Shown here piece by piece: positions 41,801 through 54,400 of a stretch of 64,000 nt of DNA. Position 1 is the stretch's first letter, and each line of letters begins with the position of its first letter. The stretch covers positions 97,674,214 through 97,738,213 of the forward strand of contig NC_056524.1 in assembly GCF_019175285.1 (NCBI RefSeq), read 5' to 3'. A program made the position numbers and the translations under genes. This stretch comes from Sceloporus undulatus. Taxonomy: Eukaryota > Chordata > Lepidosauria > Squamata > Phrynosomatidae. The notes beneath the pieces are model-generated. The model saw only the letters and a program-made list of their open reading frames with translations, did no database searches and had not been told where the DNA came from.

Positions 41801-44800
41801 TTCCAGACTTCCCCGCGGGTGCCAAAAGCCACAGGACCACAGTGCATCATGTGTAGGCTGTGTGCTTGTGCTGTCATTGGGATTAATGGGGTGGTGCCAT
41901 CCACAGATGTTCAAATCCATGGATGGCAAGTCTGTGGTTGGGGTGGCCTGACTGTAACATTACACTGATGACAACCAACTCTATTTTTCTTTTCCATCTC
42001 ATTTCAGTGAAGCTATTTCATTCAAAATCTGATTTGTGCATTGGCTGAGGGAGAACAAATTGAAGTTTAATCCAGGAAGACATATGTGCCCTTTAGCATT
42101 TAGCAATAAGATCTGGAAATTCGGATTCAGCCTGTTCTAGATGGGATTGTACTCCTGAAAATACAGGTTCATTGTGCAAATGTAGTCCTAGATTCAGCCC
42201 TGAGTTGGGATGCCCAGGCATCTGCAATGGCCAGGAGTTAGCACAGTTAAAGCTGGTGTGGCAGATATGCTTGATGCTGGAGATGTCAGGTGCTGATGGA
42301 AGCTGCAGTCTTAAGAATCTATAGAGCACAATATATTCTCAATCTTTACTTTAGTGGTTAATGAACAAAAACCAACATGGTGAAAATGTGATTTTTAACA
42401 GCCATCTCTTGGTCTAGCATTAGGGTTATTTTTTTTTTTTTTTTGCAGATCAAGGATGAGAGCAACATCCAAAATTGCTTTAGTGCAGACAGAAAAAATT
42501 TATAATCCTAGACCCCAGTGCATAATATTATTAAATAAAGACTAAGAGCTAAGCAGGTGCCTTTTACTTCTCTTTCGTGCACTGGGGATTGAGAAAGACC
42601 TGTGGTCCCTAGTTCTTTGCTTTATAAATTACTGGGTAAAGGCTATAGCAGCAGACAGGTATCAGTGCCCATAATAATAAATTGTTGAATGCCCCTTTCT
42701 GCTTTATGGGTCCGTGTGTCTTGGAGATTTTCTTCTAGTTCTGCTTATGAGCAATATAGCAAGAGGATGATGATGATGATGATATAGTATTAGTGTTTCT
42801 TAACTGCTTTTCCCTATGAATTGAGGTGGAGAACAACAACAAATCAACAAATATGCAAATAGTTAAAAGTGCAACATTAGTTAAAATGTTTTACTTACTT
42901 TACTTACTTAAAACATTTAAAACACACATCAGTTTAAAAGAACAAACAAAACACATATGTATTAAAACAATCTGTGTTTAAAATTCATTGTTTAAAATTT
43001 ATAATTTTAATCCCCCGCCCATCCTGATGGGCAGAAGAATGTGGTATGCATGCTTAGTGTAGAACCTGGCTCTTAAATCAAGTTTGCTGTGAGCTGTTTA
43101 GAGAGTGAAACAGGACTGTGTGATGCTTTCCATATTTTATTCTTCGTAAATGTGATGAATAGTAAATAGTAAAAAAGAAGATGCTTTTTATGGGGTATGG
43201 CTAATGCTTTTTCACTGAGATAACAGGAACAATTTTGTAGTGGCCAGCTCATTTGCTGTTTGCATAGGGTAGAATTGGAAATTAACAAGATGTACAAAGT
43301 ATAATGAGCCAGCATGGCGTAGTGGTTTTGAGTGTTCGCCTATGACTGGAGGCTAGGGTTCGATTCCTAGCTCACCCATGAAATCCATTGGGTGACCTTG
43401 TGCAAGTCACATGCTCTCATCCTCAGGTTAAGGTAAAGGCAAATCTCCTCTGAACAAATCTTGCCAAGAAAACCCCTTGATATGGCCTTAGGTTCGCCAT
43501 AAGTCAGAAGCAACTTAAAGGCACACAACACGCGCATGCATGCAAAGTATAATAAGGTTTGTTTTAATGGCTTATTAAAGATTGGCTGGGTGAATTCTGT
43601 CGTACATGTAGATGTTTGCCCACAGTAGATATTTATTGGACTGCATTTCCAATAAAAAGCACAAGTTACTATTTGGGGAACATTCTATTCTTTAATTTCT
43701 CGTTTCTTATCTCTTCTCGGATAAGAACTCTCTTACTGTTTTTATACCTTTTCATTTTTATTTTAAAACTCTTTGGTAAAGCTTCATTAAATAAAGTAAT
43801 GGATTGAACATGACATTAAATATAAATGTGTATCTATGTTTAATTCACAGTTGATTTCAGCTTTATGATTAGTGGACATAGGAGGGATTGTAGTTCGGTG
43901 GCAAAGTAAGTGTTTTGTGTGGAGAAGCTTCCAGTTTCCATCCCTGGGATATTGAATTTTTTAAAAAGCAGGTAGTCTGAGTGCCTTAAGATATTCAGCC
44001 TTGCCTATCAGGGAGCGCTGGTGCCTCACCAGACTGCATATCCCAGGATTTTGTAGAATTTGAATCATGGCAGTTAAAATGGTGTCAAACTGCTTTAATT
44101 CTGCAATGTGGATATGGTCATGGTTGAGCCATATTCTTTCAATTTGGTAATGATTGATTTAACAGTGATTTGGAGGATGTCCCTTGTTCAGGATTTTTAA
44201 AAATAACCCAAACCTGATTTGCGTTTATGCATAAATTTGTCCTGTACCTCTTTTCTTAGCTCCTTTAGTCTTTATGAAACTGTTTCAATTTGGTTTCCAA
44301 CAAATTCTGGGGCCTTCCCAAAGTGGATGTCCTTAATATGAGATTGATCTCAGATGGCCCTGGAATTGTGCACAGGTAGAGTCCATTCATCTACTTGTAT
44401 GGCTTCTGAAAGGAGGGGGTTACATTAGAGCTTATTTAAGCATGTCACAGCAAAGGAGTGTGTCAATGCTTATGCAATGAACAGCTGCTACTTTATTTTT
44501 GTTTACTTAACTTTTCTGGCACAACAAAAATATTTTTACACCTCCAGAGTGTTGTTAATTTTGTATATATATTTCCAGAGCCATGTAAATCCCTTAAAAT
44601 TCCAAATTACATCTTTACAAAATGTGGAAAAGTCAAAAGTAGGTGTGTGTGTGTGTGAATATTTCTGCAAGGTCTTTATTTTAGACAGGAGAGTATTCTC
44701 TGTTTATGGCTATTTCCTGATAGGGATGAATTTTAGACAGTTGGTAGAAGCTCACAAAAGATGCATAAAACTCGTTGTTGTTGTGTACATTCAAGTTTTG

Positions 44801-45408
44801 GGGTTGGGGTTTGGTAATTCCCTCCCTCCCCCAGCTTTATCTCATCAGTGATCTCTGGAATCCCATCCTTTGTTTCTATACCTTTCAGACCCTGAGATTG
44901 TGAACATTTTTAAAAATATGCAGGAAACAATAGAGATGTGTTGTAGTAGTTGTATTTCAGGTATTTGAATAATTTTTACAGAAACCATTGCTGTAGAAGT
45001 GGAAATGTATATGGTACTTAATTTTTAAAATACTAGTGACATTGGGCCATACGGGTGTCCTGTTTCTTGACCTTCTCTACTCTGTCATGTTAGCTTAGGC
45101 GTTGGTATAGTATAATTTAGCATTAGACCATAATTTTCAGAGTTGCTTCCTGTGCTGAGATGGGCAATTTCTGGTTCACATGCTAGGTTCTAGTTTTCAA
45201 AGCCAGTTATTTAGCCCTTGCGACTCTCTGAAAATTTCATCCAGTTACCCTGAATTCCACTAAAAAGAAAGCAGTGACTGTTGTTCTTTTTTTTTTAAAG
45301 AAATAATGTGAGATTGAGATTCCATACTTCCATGTTAAATGACTTAGAGATTTGTATTTATTGAACTAGTTATTCCAGGACTTATGAATTGTTAAAGCAC
45401 TTGATGAC

Positions 45409-45451
<43 letters not shown>

Positions 45452-48400
45452 TTTATTTATTTGTATCCTGCCTCTCCCTGTATTATATCGAGGCGGGTAA
45501 CAGCAAACAAGAACAATAAAATCAAACATGAGTATCAGTAGATAAAAGCATAACAGGACACATTAGATCTTAGTTCCCTTATCTCCCTCCTGCCCTAAAA
45601 TACCATTAAAAACAGTTCTCAATAAAATGGTTAATAAAATAAATCGAGATCAAAGTCCAGTGGGTACAGCTAAAGAAATGGAGAACAAAAAATTCTGATG
45701 AGATCAGTTTGGGAAGGCCTGTCGGAAGAGAGCCGTTTTTATTGCCTTCTTAAAGGGCTCCAATGATGTTAGATGGTGAATTTCATCCGGCAGGTCATTC
45801 CAGATTTTTGGAGCAGCAAAAGAGAACGTCCTGTGACTTTTTATAGAAATGTCTCTGTGTGCAAAGGGATCTTGTAACACCTTTGAGACTAACTGTGCAG
45901 AAGAGGTTATTGCACAAGCTTTCGTAGACTGTTTCTATATATTCCTTACTAACACAGTTGTGTCTCTGAACTGTATCTCTCTATGTGATGGCATTCGCAT
46001 TGCTTTGTATGGGCCCCCTAAAACTTGCACCATACCGCCGATGTTTGGGGATATGAGTGTTGTGTTATATATCCAAATATTTTCTCCCACCATGATAGAA
46101 TTGCCTATCCTTGTAGGGAGAGGGAAGTTTTTTTTACACACACAGGCATTTTTCTGAGCATGACAGGTTTGGTAAAAATGCCTTTCTCTGATATTCTAGC
46201 TTTCTTTGTACAGATATTTTATTTGTTTGTTTGTTTATTTATTTATTTTGGATGGAGGACCTCTAGGTAACCTGTACTTTGCAGACTAAAATGGTATACT
46301 TCAGATTCAGGTTTACCACTTCATTTGCTGCTTGTGCAAAGTAGGCTTAGCTGCTGCTTCATCTTCCATAACACATTTATTTTTAAATTCTTCATATTGC
46401 TGAGGTTAGTGGGAATGCATATAGCTCCTGTGGTATGTAGAGTGACGACTCTCTTGTTTCTAACTTTAACTCACTCAATTATAGGCTTATTTTTGAAACT
46501 AAACGATTGGAGATTGTAAGGCTTCTATTAAAGAGAGAACAAACAATGAAGTAAATTCCAACTAGGAGACTTAAATAGGTTACATTTTGTTCTTATTATT
46601 AGAGGATCAGAAGTAAGAGAATGGCGATACCTTGTATAGCTTTTTGCAGTGAGCATAAGCTTGTGTTTCTTGATATTGAGAGCCTGTGTAACTACCGGCT
46701 TGGATGGTAACCTCCATTGAACAAAAAAGTGACCTAGCAATTAAACTTTTGTAGGCAGAAAGAGTTTTGTTTCTCCATTTAGATCATGCATGTCTTATAA
46801 AGTGGGCTGGTAGTAATGTTTGTGGACTTATTTGATAGAGGGGCGAAACAGACTGCCTCTTTGTGCTGCTGTCCATTTTGATGCTCTAAAGCCAGCTTCT
46901 AGTTGCCTGGCTGCCCACATGTGGACCGGATCCAGGCGTTCCGGTGATGCAGGATTTATACACTGCCAGAGTACCATAAAGTCACCTTCTGTTCATGGTG
47001 GGGTGGGAAAAGACAGGTTTTTGCTGGTGCAAAAGGGGGGGGCAGCTCTATGCTGCTCCTTTTTTGGCTGGCAAAAAGGTGGATTGGGGCTGCCGCATGA
47101 GGTTACCAAGGCTTCAATCTGTCTTCGGAAGGGGTGGCCTGTTTCACCTCCGACTTAAAACTACACTTGTCCCTCCACATTTGCTGTGGTTAGGGGTGCA
47201 GGACCCCCGTGAATGTGGAATACCACAAATAATCCAAACACTATGTTTTTACCTGAGAGAACACCTCTCTAGGAATTTCTGGGTCTTCCAGTGCAACCCT
47301 GTGGTTAGCATCTGTCAGACACTGACCATAGAATTGGGTTGGAGGAGCTACAAATGTCTAGTAGAGTGTTCTCTCTAGGAATCTCTAAGTCCTTCAATGC
47401 GATGTTTGGTTAAAGTTAACGATAGAGTTGTGCTGGAAAACCTAGATATTCCTATAGAGAACATATTAATAAAATCTGTGAATAATCAAATCAGCAAATG
47501 TCAAATCCGTAAATGTGGAGGGATGAGTGTATTACATATTTCTTGTGTGTCTTCAAGTCATTACTGATGTACAGCAACTCTAATGCGAACTTATCACACA
47601 CACCGTTTCCTGGAGCTGGGAGTGTTTTACTTGTTCAAGGTTACCCAGCGGCTGTCCATGGCCGAGCGGGGAATCAATCCCCAATCTCCAGACAACTATC
47701 CCCTCAGTGCATGAAATGATATGGACTTTGCACATGAAAATATGTGTATGCCACCAGACATTCATACATTTTTTTACTGTACCTACTCTGGAACCTAGCC
47801 ATTAACTGGAATATTCTGTCCAAGCTTCCTGTACACAGAGGATATGTTTATAATAAAGATGATGTCTTTGTAACATCTGTCGTATGTTATGTGGTCCTCA
47901 TGTTTTGGTTGGTTGTGCTTTCCTGATGCCATTCTTAATGTTATCTGGAGTCAGGGAATTCTGCTTAAATTCTTGAGATCCTATAGGAGAAAGAGGAATA
48001 CAACTTCACAGATCAGTCTTGGGTTTTTCACTTTCTGTAGGTACTTGTGCTTTCGTTGCTTTGAACAACAGCCGTTGTGGTGTATATATACTACATTAAT
48101 AGAATATAGGGCCCATTGCAGTCAGAAGGACAAGTTACTTGTGATACCATCACGTTGAATTCATGGCTCAGCTGGCCTAGTTTGGATGCAACACACTCAT
48201 TTTAACAAGTTATTCATTGTAGAAACACACATTGTGGAAAATCTTGATTTTTGATTAGTTGATTTTGATAATCTAATTTTCTAAGAACTGGTTTAAATAT
48301 CTGAAGTTTTAATTCAGTAATAGATGGTTAACACTAAATTTGAATGGTAAGAATGAACAAAAGTGATACAGTCGGCCTTTCTTATACACGGATTTTTTAT

Positions 48401-51400
48401 ACACGGATTCAAGCATACACGGTTTGAAAATGTTACAAAAAAGTATAAATTTACCTTGATTTTCCAATTTTTATAAGGGACACCATTTTGCTATGTCATT
48501 ATATGTAATGGGACTTGAGCATACACGGATTTTGTTATACACGGGAGATCTTGGAACCAAACCCCAGCGTATAACAAGGGTCCACTGTAGTTAGTGCTAA
48601 TGAATGAGAGATTGCTCAGGTATATTACAGTACTGTTATAATTGTAACAATACTGTAATCTAAAATTGGGATCCAGAAAGCTAATTTGGGAATGGCCAGG
48701 ATCATGGGTTTACCCAGTAGTTGTTTTTTTTTTTTTTTAATTTCTCTTTCCTCATGGATGGCCATCATATAGCATATTTTAAATTGTTTCTGAAAGTCCC
48801 TTAGATCAGTGATACTCAAAATGATAGCCCTGGACTGGTGCTTATCACTAAACCATTGACTGCTAATCCTTAGGGAGTGTCCAGAGAAGACAAAACGGTT
48901 GTAGCCAGTGGTCCCAAAAATGATACTATTCCCTGGTACAACCAGGGTGGGTGGGTGGGTTTGCCAGGCCTAAAGTGACTAGTCCTACAGCTTTGGACTG
49001 AGCATACTGTTCATAAACTACAAAGCCAGCTCATATTTGGCTAAACGGGATGAAATGTGCCATTTTGCATCCCAACTGAAAAGTCCAGATTGCTCATTTC
49101 TATAACAGCAGCACTTTGGGAGCAATTTTTAATACTGATGTATGATAAAAACATACTATTTATAGTGCAGTAGAAGCAAGAGATAATACTGTAACCTTTT
49201 TTCCACCTCTTTGTTTCTAAAAGCTTGCTTTTACACGGGATGGACTCTGTGGTCTATGGAATGAAATGGTCAAAGATGGAGAAATCGTATACACTGGAAC
49301 AGAACTTTCCCAAAGTAGTGAAGCATCTCCACGAAAAGGTAGGTTTCATTGTATGTAAATGAAGCAGTCCTTCAGTACAGTGAAAACAAATGAAACTGGT
49401 TTCCCTTTAGGATTTTTGTGCTATGAGTAGAAAGGTTTCATTTAGGTTTAGTGATTTTTATTTCCTACTGTCTCTGTTGGGCTCTTCATATAGTTGTTTT
49501 CCAATCTGATTAATTCTGTTACAACGTGGGGCAATTTCAGGTAAGTGGGAATTTTAGGTAGTTTAAATAAATTACAGCAGTACTTCTTTTTATGCTTTAT
49601 GTTTTGGTAAATCATTAGTTCTGGTTATACAAAAATAGCTATACAGATTATTGCTTATTATTTTGATCATTGTTGCTTTAGAAATGTTGGACATTGGATA
49701 TATAATAGCTACAAAAATATATAATAGCTACAAAATATATAATAGCTACAAAAATAGCTATACAGATTATTGCTTATTATTTTGATCATTGTTGCTTTAG
49801 AAATGTTGGACATTGGATATATAATTTAATAGAACATAAGGATGAGAGCACCAGATCCTATCTGAGCTTGAAAGTTAAGCAAGGTCAGCTCTGGCTGCTA
49901 CTTTGATGGAGGATGGCCAATGAATATGAGTGTTGTATTTTGTATTTCAGAGGAAGGAACTGGCAAAACCACCTCTGAGTATTCTTTGGTTAAGAAAACT
50001 CTATGAAGTTCCTAGGATTGCCATAAATTGACGAGCAATTTGAAGCCTCATACACACACAAGGATGTTGAAATACATTTTTGACTTAAGATGAGGACTCC
50101 AGTCCTACATGCACTTGGGCCGGTTGATTAACTGACTGGGACAGAGTACTATATAGACATGTACAGAGTTGCACTGCAGAACAGCAGTCCTTATACCCAC
50201 TTACCTGGACTTAAGTCTCATTGGATTCTGTGGAAATTAATTCCAATTAAAGTATATTGCCTTCATATGTCAAAGGCTTATAAAGTAATATTGTCAGAAA
50301 TTCAGAGTGGATAATATACTGCAAAAAATAAAAATGATACTAATTTTACTCTAACAGAGAATTTTTAAAATGACATATTACTTAATATGGCTTCCTTTCT
50401 TAGGCTCTTTACAGACCGCCCAAAAGGGGCGGTCTCGCGCCGCTGCCGGTTGCAGCGCAGAGGAGTCGCAGCAGCCAAACCGCACGACTCCTCCGTGCTG
50501 CAAAGCAGCGCCAAAATGGCGCTTCTCTTTGCGGCACAGTTATGACGCCGCAAGCTGCCAATGGCGCACTCACAACATCATATGTGTCATGTGACGTGTG
50601 GACGCAGCGCATCCGCTACGTAAAGATGGCGGCCCCCGTGTGGAACGGGCACCGCCATTTTGTATGGACTGGGTCCGTATTAGGGTTAGGGGCGTCCGGA
50701 AGGGACACCTCTTTCTAACCCTAATACGGACCCAGTCCGTACTTTATGCCCGTTTGTAACAGGCCTTAGTTTCACCAACAATATCTTAACAATTGTATTG
50801 AGTTATGTAGAATTTGTCAGGATGTGTATAATCCACACTTAAACTTTGCCACTCTAATGACAAATACATATAAATGTGACCTCTGCTATATCTCCATGGG
50901 TATTTTATATGCAGGTGGAGTGTATATGATTTTTTTTTATTAGAGGTAATTTCTGGGAGGAATATAATTAAAATTTTGGGTGTACAGTATACTACAGCTT
51001 TGTACTATATATATATACCTTTATTTATGAAGCGCTGTAAATTTACACAGCGCTGTACATACAATCTTTTAGTTAGACGATTCCCTGCCCTCGGGCTTAC
51101 AATCTAAAAAGACAAGACACAGAAGGAGAAGGGAGTGGTGGAGGGAAAGGGTAAGAGGTCCAGCAGTTCCTCTCTACCTCCAAGGCCTGGACCATATATA
51201 TCTGTATAACTGTTTATTTTTATACCACTTTTCCTTGAGATCAAAGCGGTGTACATTTACTTAGAAGTAAAATATCCTTACATTTTGATTTTTTTAATTA
51301 TTATACAGATAAATGCCTTTCTTTTTATAATAACAAGAACTCTCAAGGGAATTGAAGTTAAAAAAAGTGCTGATGCAATATAAGTTTTCATTTATAGTTC

Positions 51401-54400
51401 ACATAACATGCATGTTAATTAATTGCAATCTGAATTTATTCAGTTCTGCAGTTACTATGTCAACCTCATGTATTGGTCAAGGGCAGTTAGTGCTTCTCTT
51501 CCTCCCTCTCTTCCATGACATTATTATATTAGAGGGAGTCTGAGGACACTGAATAACCTTTTCAGTAGTGAGACAGAACATTTGATGCAAATGGATTTTT
51601 TTTAAAAGTTACACTGTTGCATTTGTATATATTTTTTTAATTCTGTAGATGACAGTGCTGAAGGCCAAACTGGATCAAAAAAAGAAGATCAGAATGACAA
51701 GGAGAGGAAAGATGAAGAAGATACACCATTACCTACCTATAAAGCCAAATCAATTGTTGAAAGCTGGGTTTGGGGCAAACAGCCAGGTAATGCTTTCCCA
51801 ATTTTGTTAATGGTGGTTGTGGTGATAATAATAAGAGTATAATAAGTCAGTGTTGTTAAGCATAGTACTTGTTATCGCTCCAATCCTATTGTCTTGTTGA
51901 AGCTTAGGGAAGGAAAAAGGGACTTTCTCTTGTTCTGCTTGCTATATGGTGCTAGGGGGCTGAACTGCTGGTTTTGAAGCTGATCGTATATTAGCTATTC
52001 TGAGAGAGAGTGAGACTTTGAAGAGGTGGAGCAGGGGAGAATCTGTTTCCTGTCAGGGCTGGTGAACTCAGATTCCAGTAACCAAGAAAACATCTTAGCA
52101 TGGTAGAAAACAAAAGAGTTTTATTTCAGGTACAGAGACACAAGTTACCCATCTGAGGTTTTTGTCAGAACTAAAGGTCCATTCCAAAAGTCAGTGTAAA
52201 AGTTCACATCATCCACACACACATACACACGGCCGCTGTCCCCAGACTTTTATCCTGATCGATGCGACCTTTCAAGTCCCCTTCTCCCCTCTCCCATGTT
52301 TATCATTCAGTTGCCCTTACAGAAGGGAGAGAAGTACCCCTCCTTTAGAACCAGATGCTCTGTCAGGAAAGGCAGAGTCATTAACCCATAAATTTTCACC
52401 CTGTTCCCATTTGCCCCATCTGTTTGTTCGCAGACCCAAATAGCCCACTGGATTAATATACAACCCCCTTCGATATTCCCCATGTTCATCCTCCCAATAA
52501 TTCACCAGGTTATCACAGCATTATAATGTTATGTCAGCATTTCATGAAATCATCATATTATCATGACAGAACCATGCATGGTTTTGACATTACCACTCTG
52601 TTCAAGAAATTTACCATAATCAATGGATTTTGATATCCATGGGTGGTCATGGAACCAAACCCAGCAGATACCAAGGGCTCACTGTATTTAAAAGTCCAAA
52701 TTTCTTTGTTCCACTAGACCCGGTGCATTGATGGTTGCTGGTCTTAATACCGGGCTACCAGGCATGTACTACTTGTACTTTATCTGGTTAGCAGGGTCAG
52801 CCCCATTGCCAGTTACCAAGTAGGCAATATATCATTAGATTAAATTAGGGAAAGGCATGCTCTGGAGCCCAAAGAGCTGCGCCTGTCAGTTTTCAGGATC
52901 CCCGGAAGGCCACAGCCATGTCATCATTTTCATGACCTGATGTGACAGTGCATCACTGTTGTTGCTTTTTCCCCCTCAGCATGGAGGGGTTTCTTACTGT
53001 TTTGCAGTCGGGGACCTCCTGAAACAGAATGTTTAATATATGATTTTAAAAGTAGTATTTTTTCAGCTTTTTTCTAGCCAAAACTGGAGGGGGGGGGGGG
53101 GGGAAGAAATATTTTGCATTAGAGGTGCCAATGAGGGGGTCCCAAGGGCTGAAGCATGTGTGGCTGAAGTACCCCTTTCTGTTGATGCTTTTTCAAGTTA
53201 GAATATGAAAACCTGCAAGTTTCAGAGATTGTCATTATGGTGTTAAAAATGGCAGAAGATTGTGTTTGCAGATTTCTGCATTATAGGTTGAATCTGGATG
53301 TTGTCAAGAGTAGGTTAATTCCTTGTGTTTTTCGTGGGTCTGCTGCAGTTCTACCTAATTTTGGATCTCGCCTTGTCTAATTTGCATCCTATTATAACTG
53401 ATGGTCAAGAGAACAAAATAGTGTATAATTTATATATTCAAATATATTCTCCAAAATAATCAGCAAAAACTACAAATTTACTAATTTCTAGTTTTGGCTC
53501 ATTGGTTTATTTGCTGAATTTTTATATTAAGCGAAAATACTTGCTGTTATTCAGACGCTGAAATTGTACAGTTCAGCATGGCATGTTGCATGTAGGAATT
53601 TGCATTCAGTAATCAAAGTTAAGGTTGCTGAGGTGTAATTAGATTATTTTCTTTATTAAAGTATTGAGACTGCATGATGTCTATGTAGCGCTGTTTGGAA
53701 AATAATGGCTTAAAGCAAAAGGCTTCTTCATAAATTTAATCAGTGAACTCTGATTTTTTTGCTAAAAGTGAATCTCTTTCATACAATCATATAATTTAAT
53801 ATCAAGATTGTGTTTCAAACCATGCCAGTCTATACTTTGGTGTGTTTGGAGATGTCATCTTCCTACTTAGCAAGTTCATTACCGCTTTCATTGACCTGTT
53901 ATCGTACAGATGTAATGGACTACAATTTGTATTAGTCCCAACCGGCTTTTTCTTTAATTTTTAGTTGTGACTGTTTCACTAGTTCTTCAGCAACATAGAC
54001 ATGCTACTGATATTGGACAGGAGTTACGGTTGCAAAATGCTGACATGCACGTGTCTATGAGCTGCAGTATGTTCCCTTGGGATTTTGTTTACAAAATAAA
54101 CTTTGAGAGGTGTTATGGTAACAGCAGCTTATGCCCTGACTCTGTTCTGTCATGTAGTTGTCACAAGGCAGCAAAACTGAGTAGTAGTAATGTTGCATAC
54201 ATGTTGAGGCCATTCTGCAATGTGAGAGAAATTCCTTAGTCATTTGCGGAATATGGCTGGATATTCCTCATCATCCAGACATCTTTCAGATTATATATTT
54301 TTCTATGGAAACAGGTCATACCATCTGAAGAGTTATTACTGAACATTACAAATACAAAATTAACGGTCTTAACGGTGGTGAGTCTTGTTTAGAATTACTC

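Larger units (their letters stand above)
40821..42330 (+). mobile_element. L2-like LINE reverse transcriptase remnant
   Basis: Short open stretches match the L2-type reverse transcriptase in order: [14 protein letters not shown]...FQFGFRP (about 40885-40980), a LLDL..AF.TIN-like piece (about 41528-41566), [16 protein letters not shown] (about 41668-41715, for VPQGSILSP) and YTDD.QLYFSF (about 41964-41993, the catalytic DD box). It then runs on to [13 protein letters not shown]-type sequence. It is interrupted by three other elements and decayed by stops and frame changes; not active. Confidence 0.7.
38849..49223 (+). other. HERC2 intron 2
   Basis: 10.4 kb. It contains an L2-like LINE remnant (40821-42330) with three insertions, SINEs (43304 and 47538), a palindromic MITE piece (43990-44115), a repeat with (AAT)n (45408-45840), MITEs (46838-47152, 47164-47529 and 48369-48587), and a T-run near 42428. 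39240-39540 is a GC-richer unassigned block. Confidence 0.75.
49339..51648 (+). other. HERC2 intron 3
   Basis: 2.3 kb, with a 119-bp tandem duplication (49630-49825), a 5S-headed SINE (49840-50065), CpG-rich copy C (50403-50765) and a LINE-end-like repeat (51014-51190: GAAGCGCTGTAAATTTACAC, GACGATTCCCTGCCCTCGG). Confidence 0.75.

Noticed and set aside
43304-43380. tRNA gene
   Set aside because: A and B boxes belong to a SINE head; no cloverleaf with a proper acceptor stem is seen.
53967-54236. 90-codon open frame in HERC2 intron 4
   Set aside because: No match to HERC2 or other proteins that I know, and no clear splice sites of matching phase.
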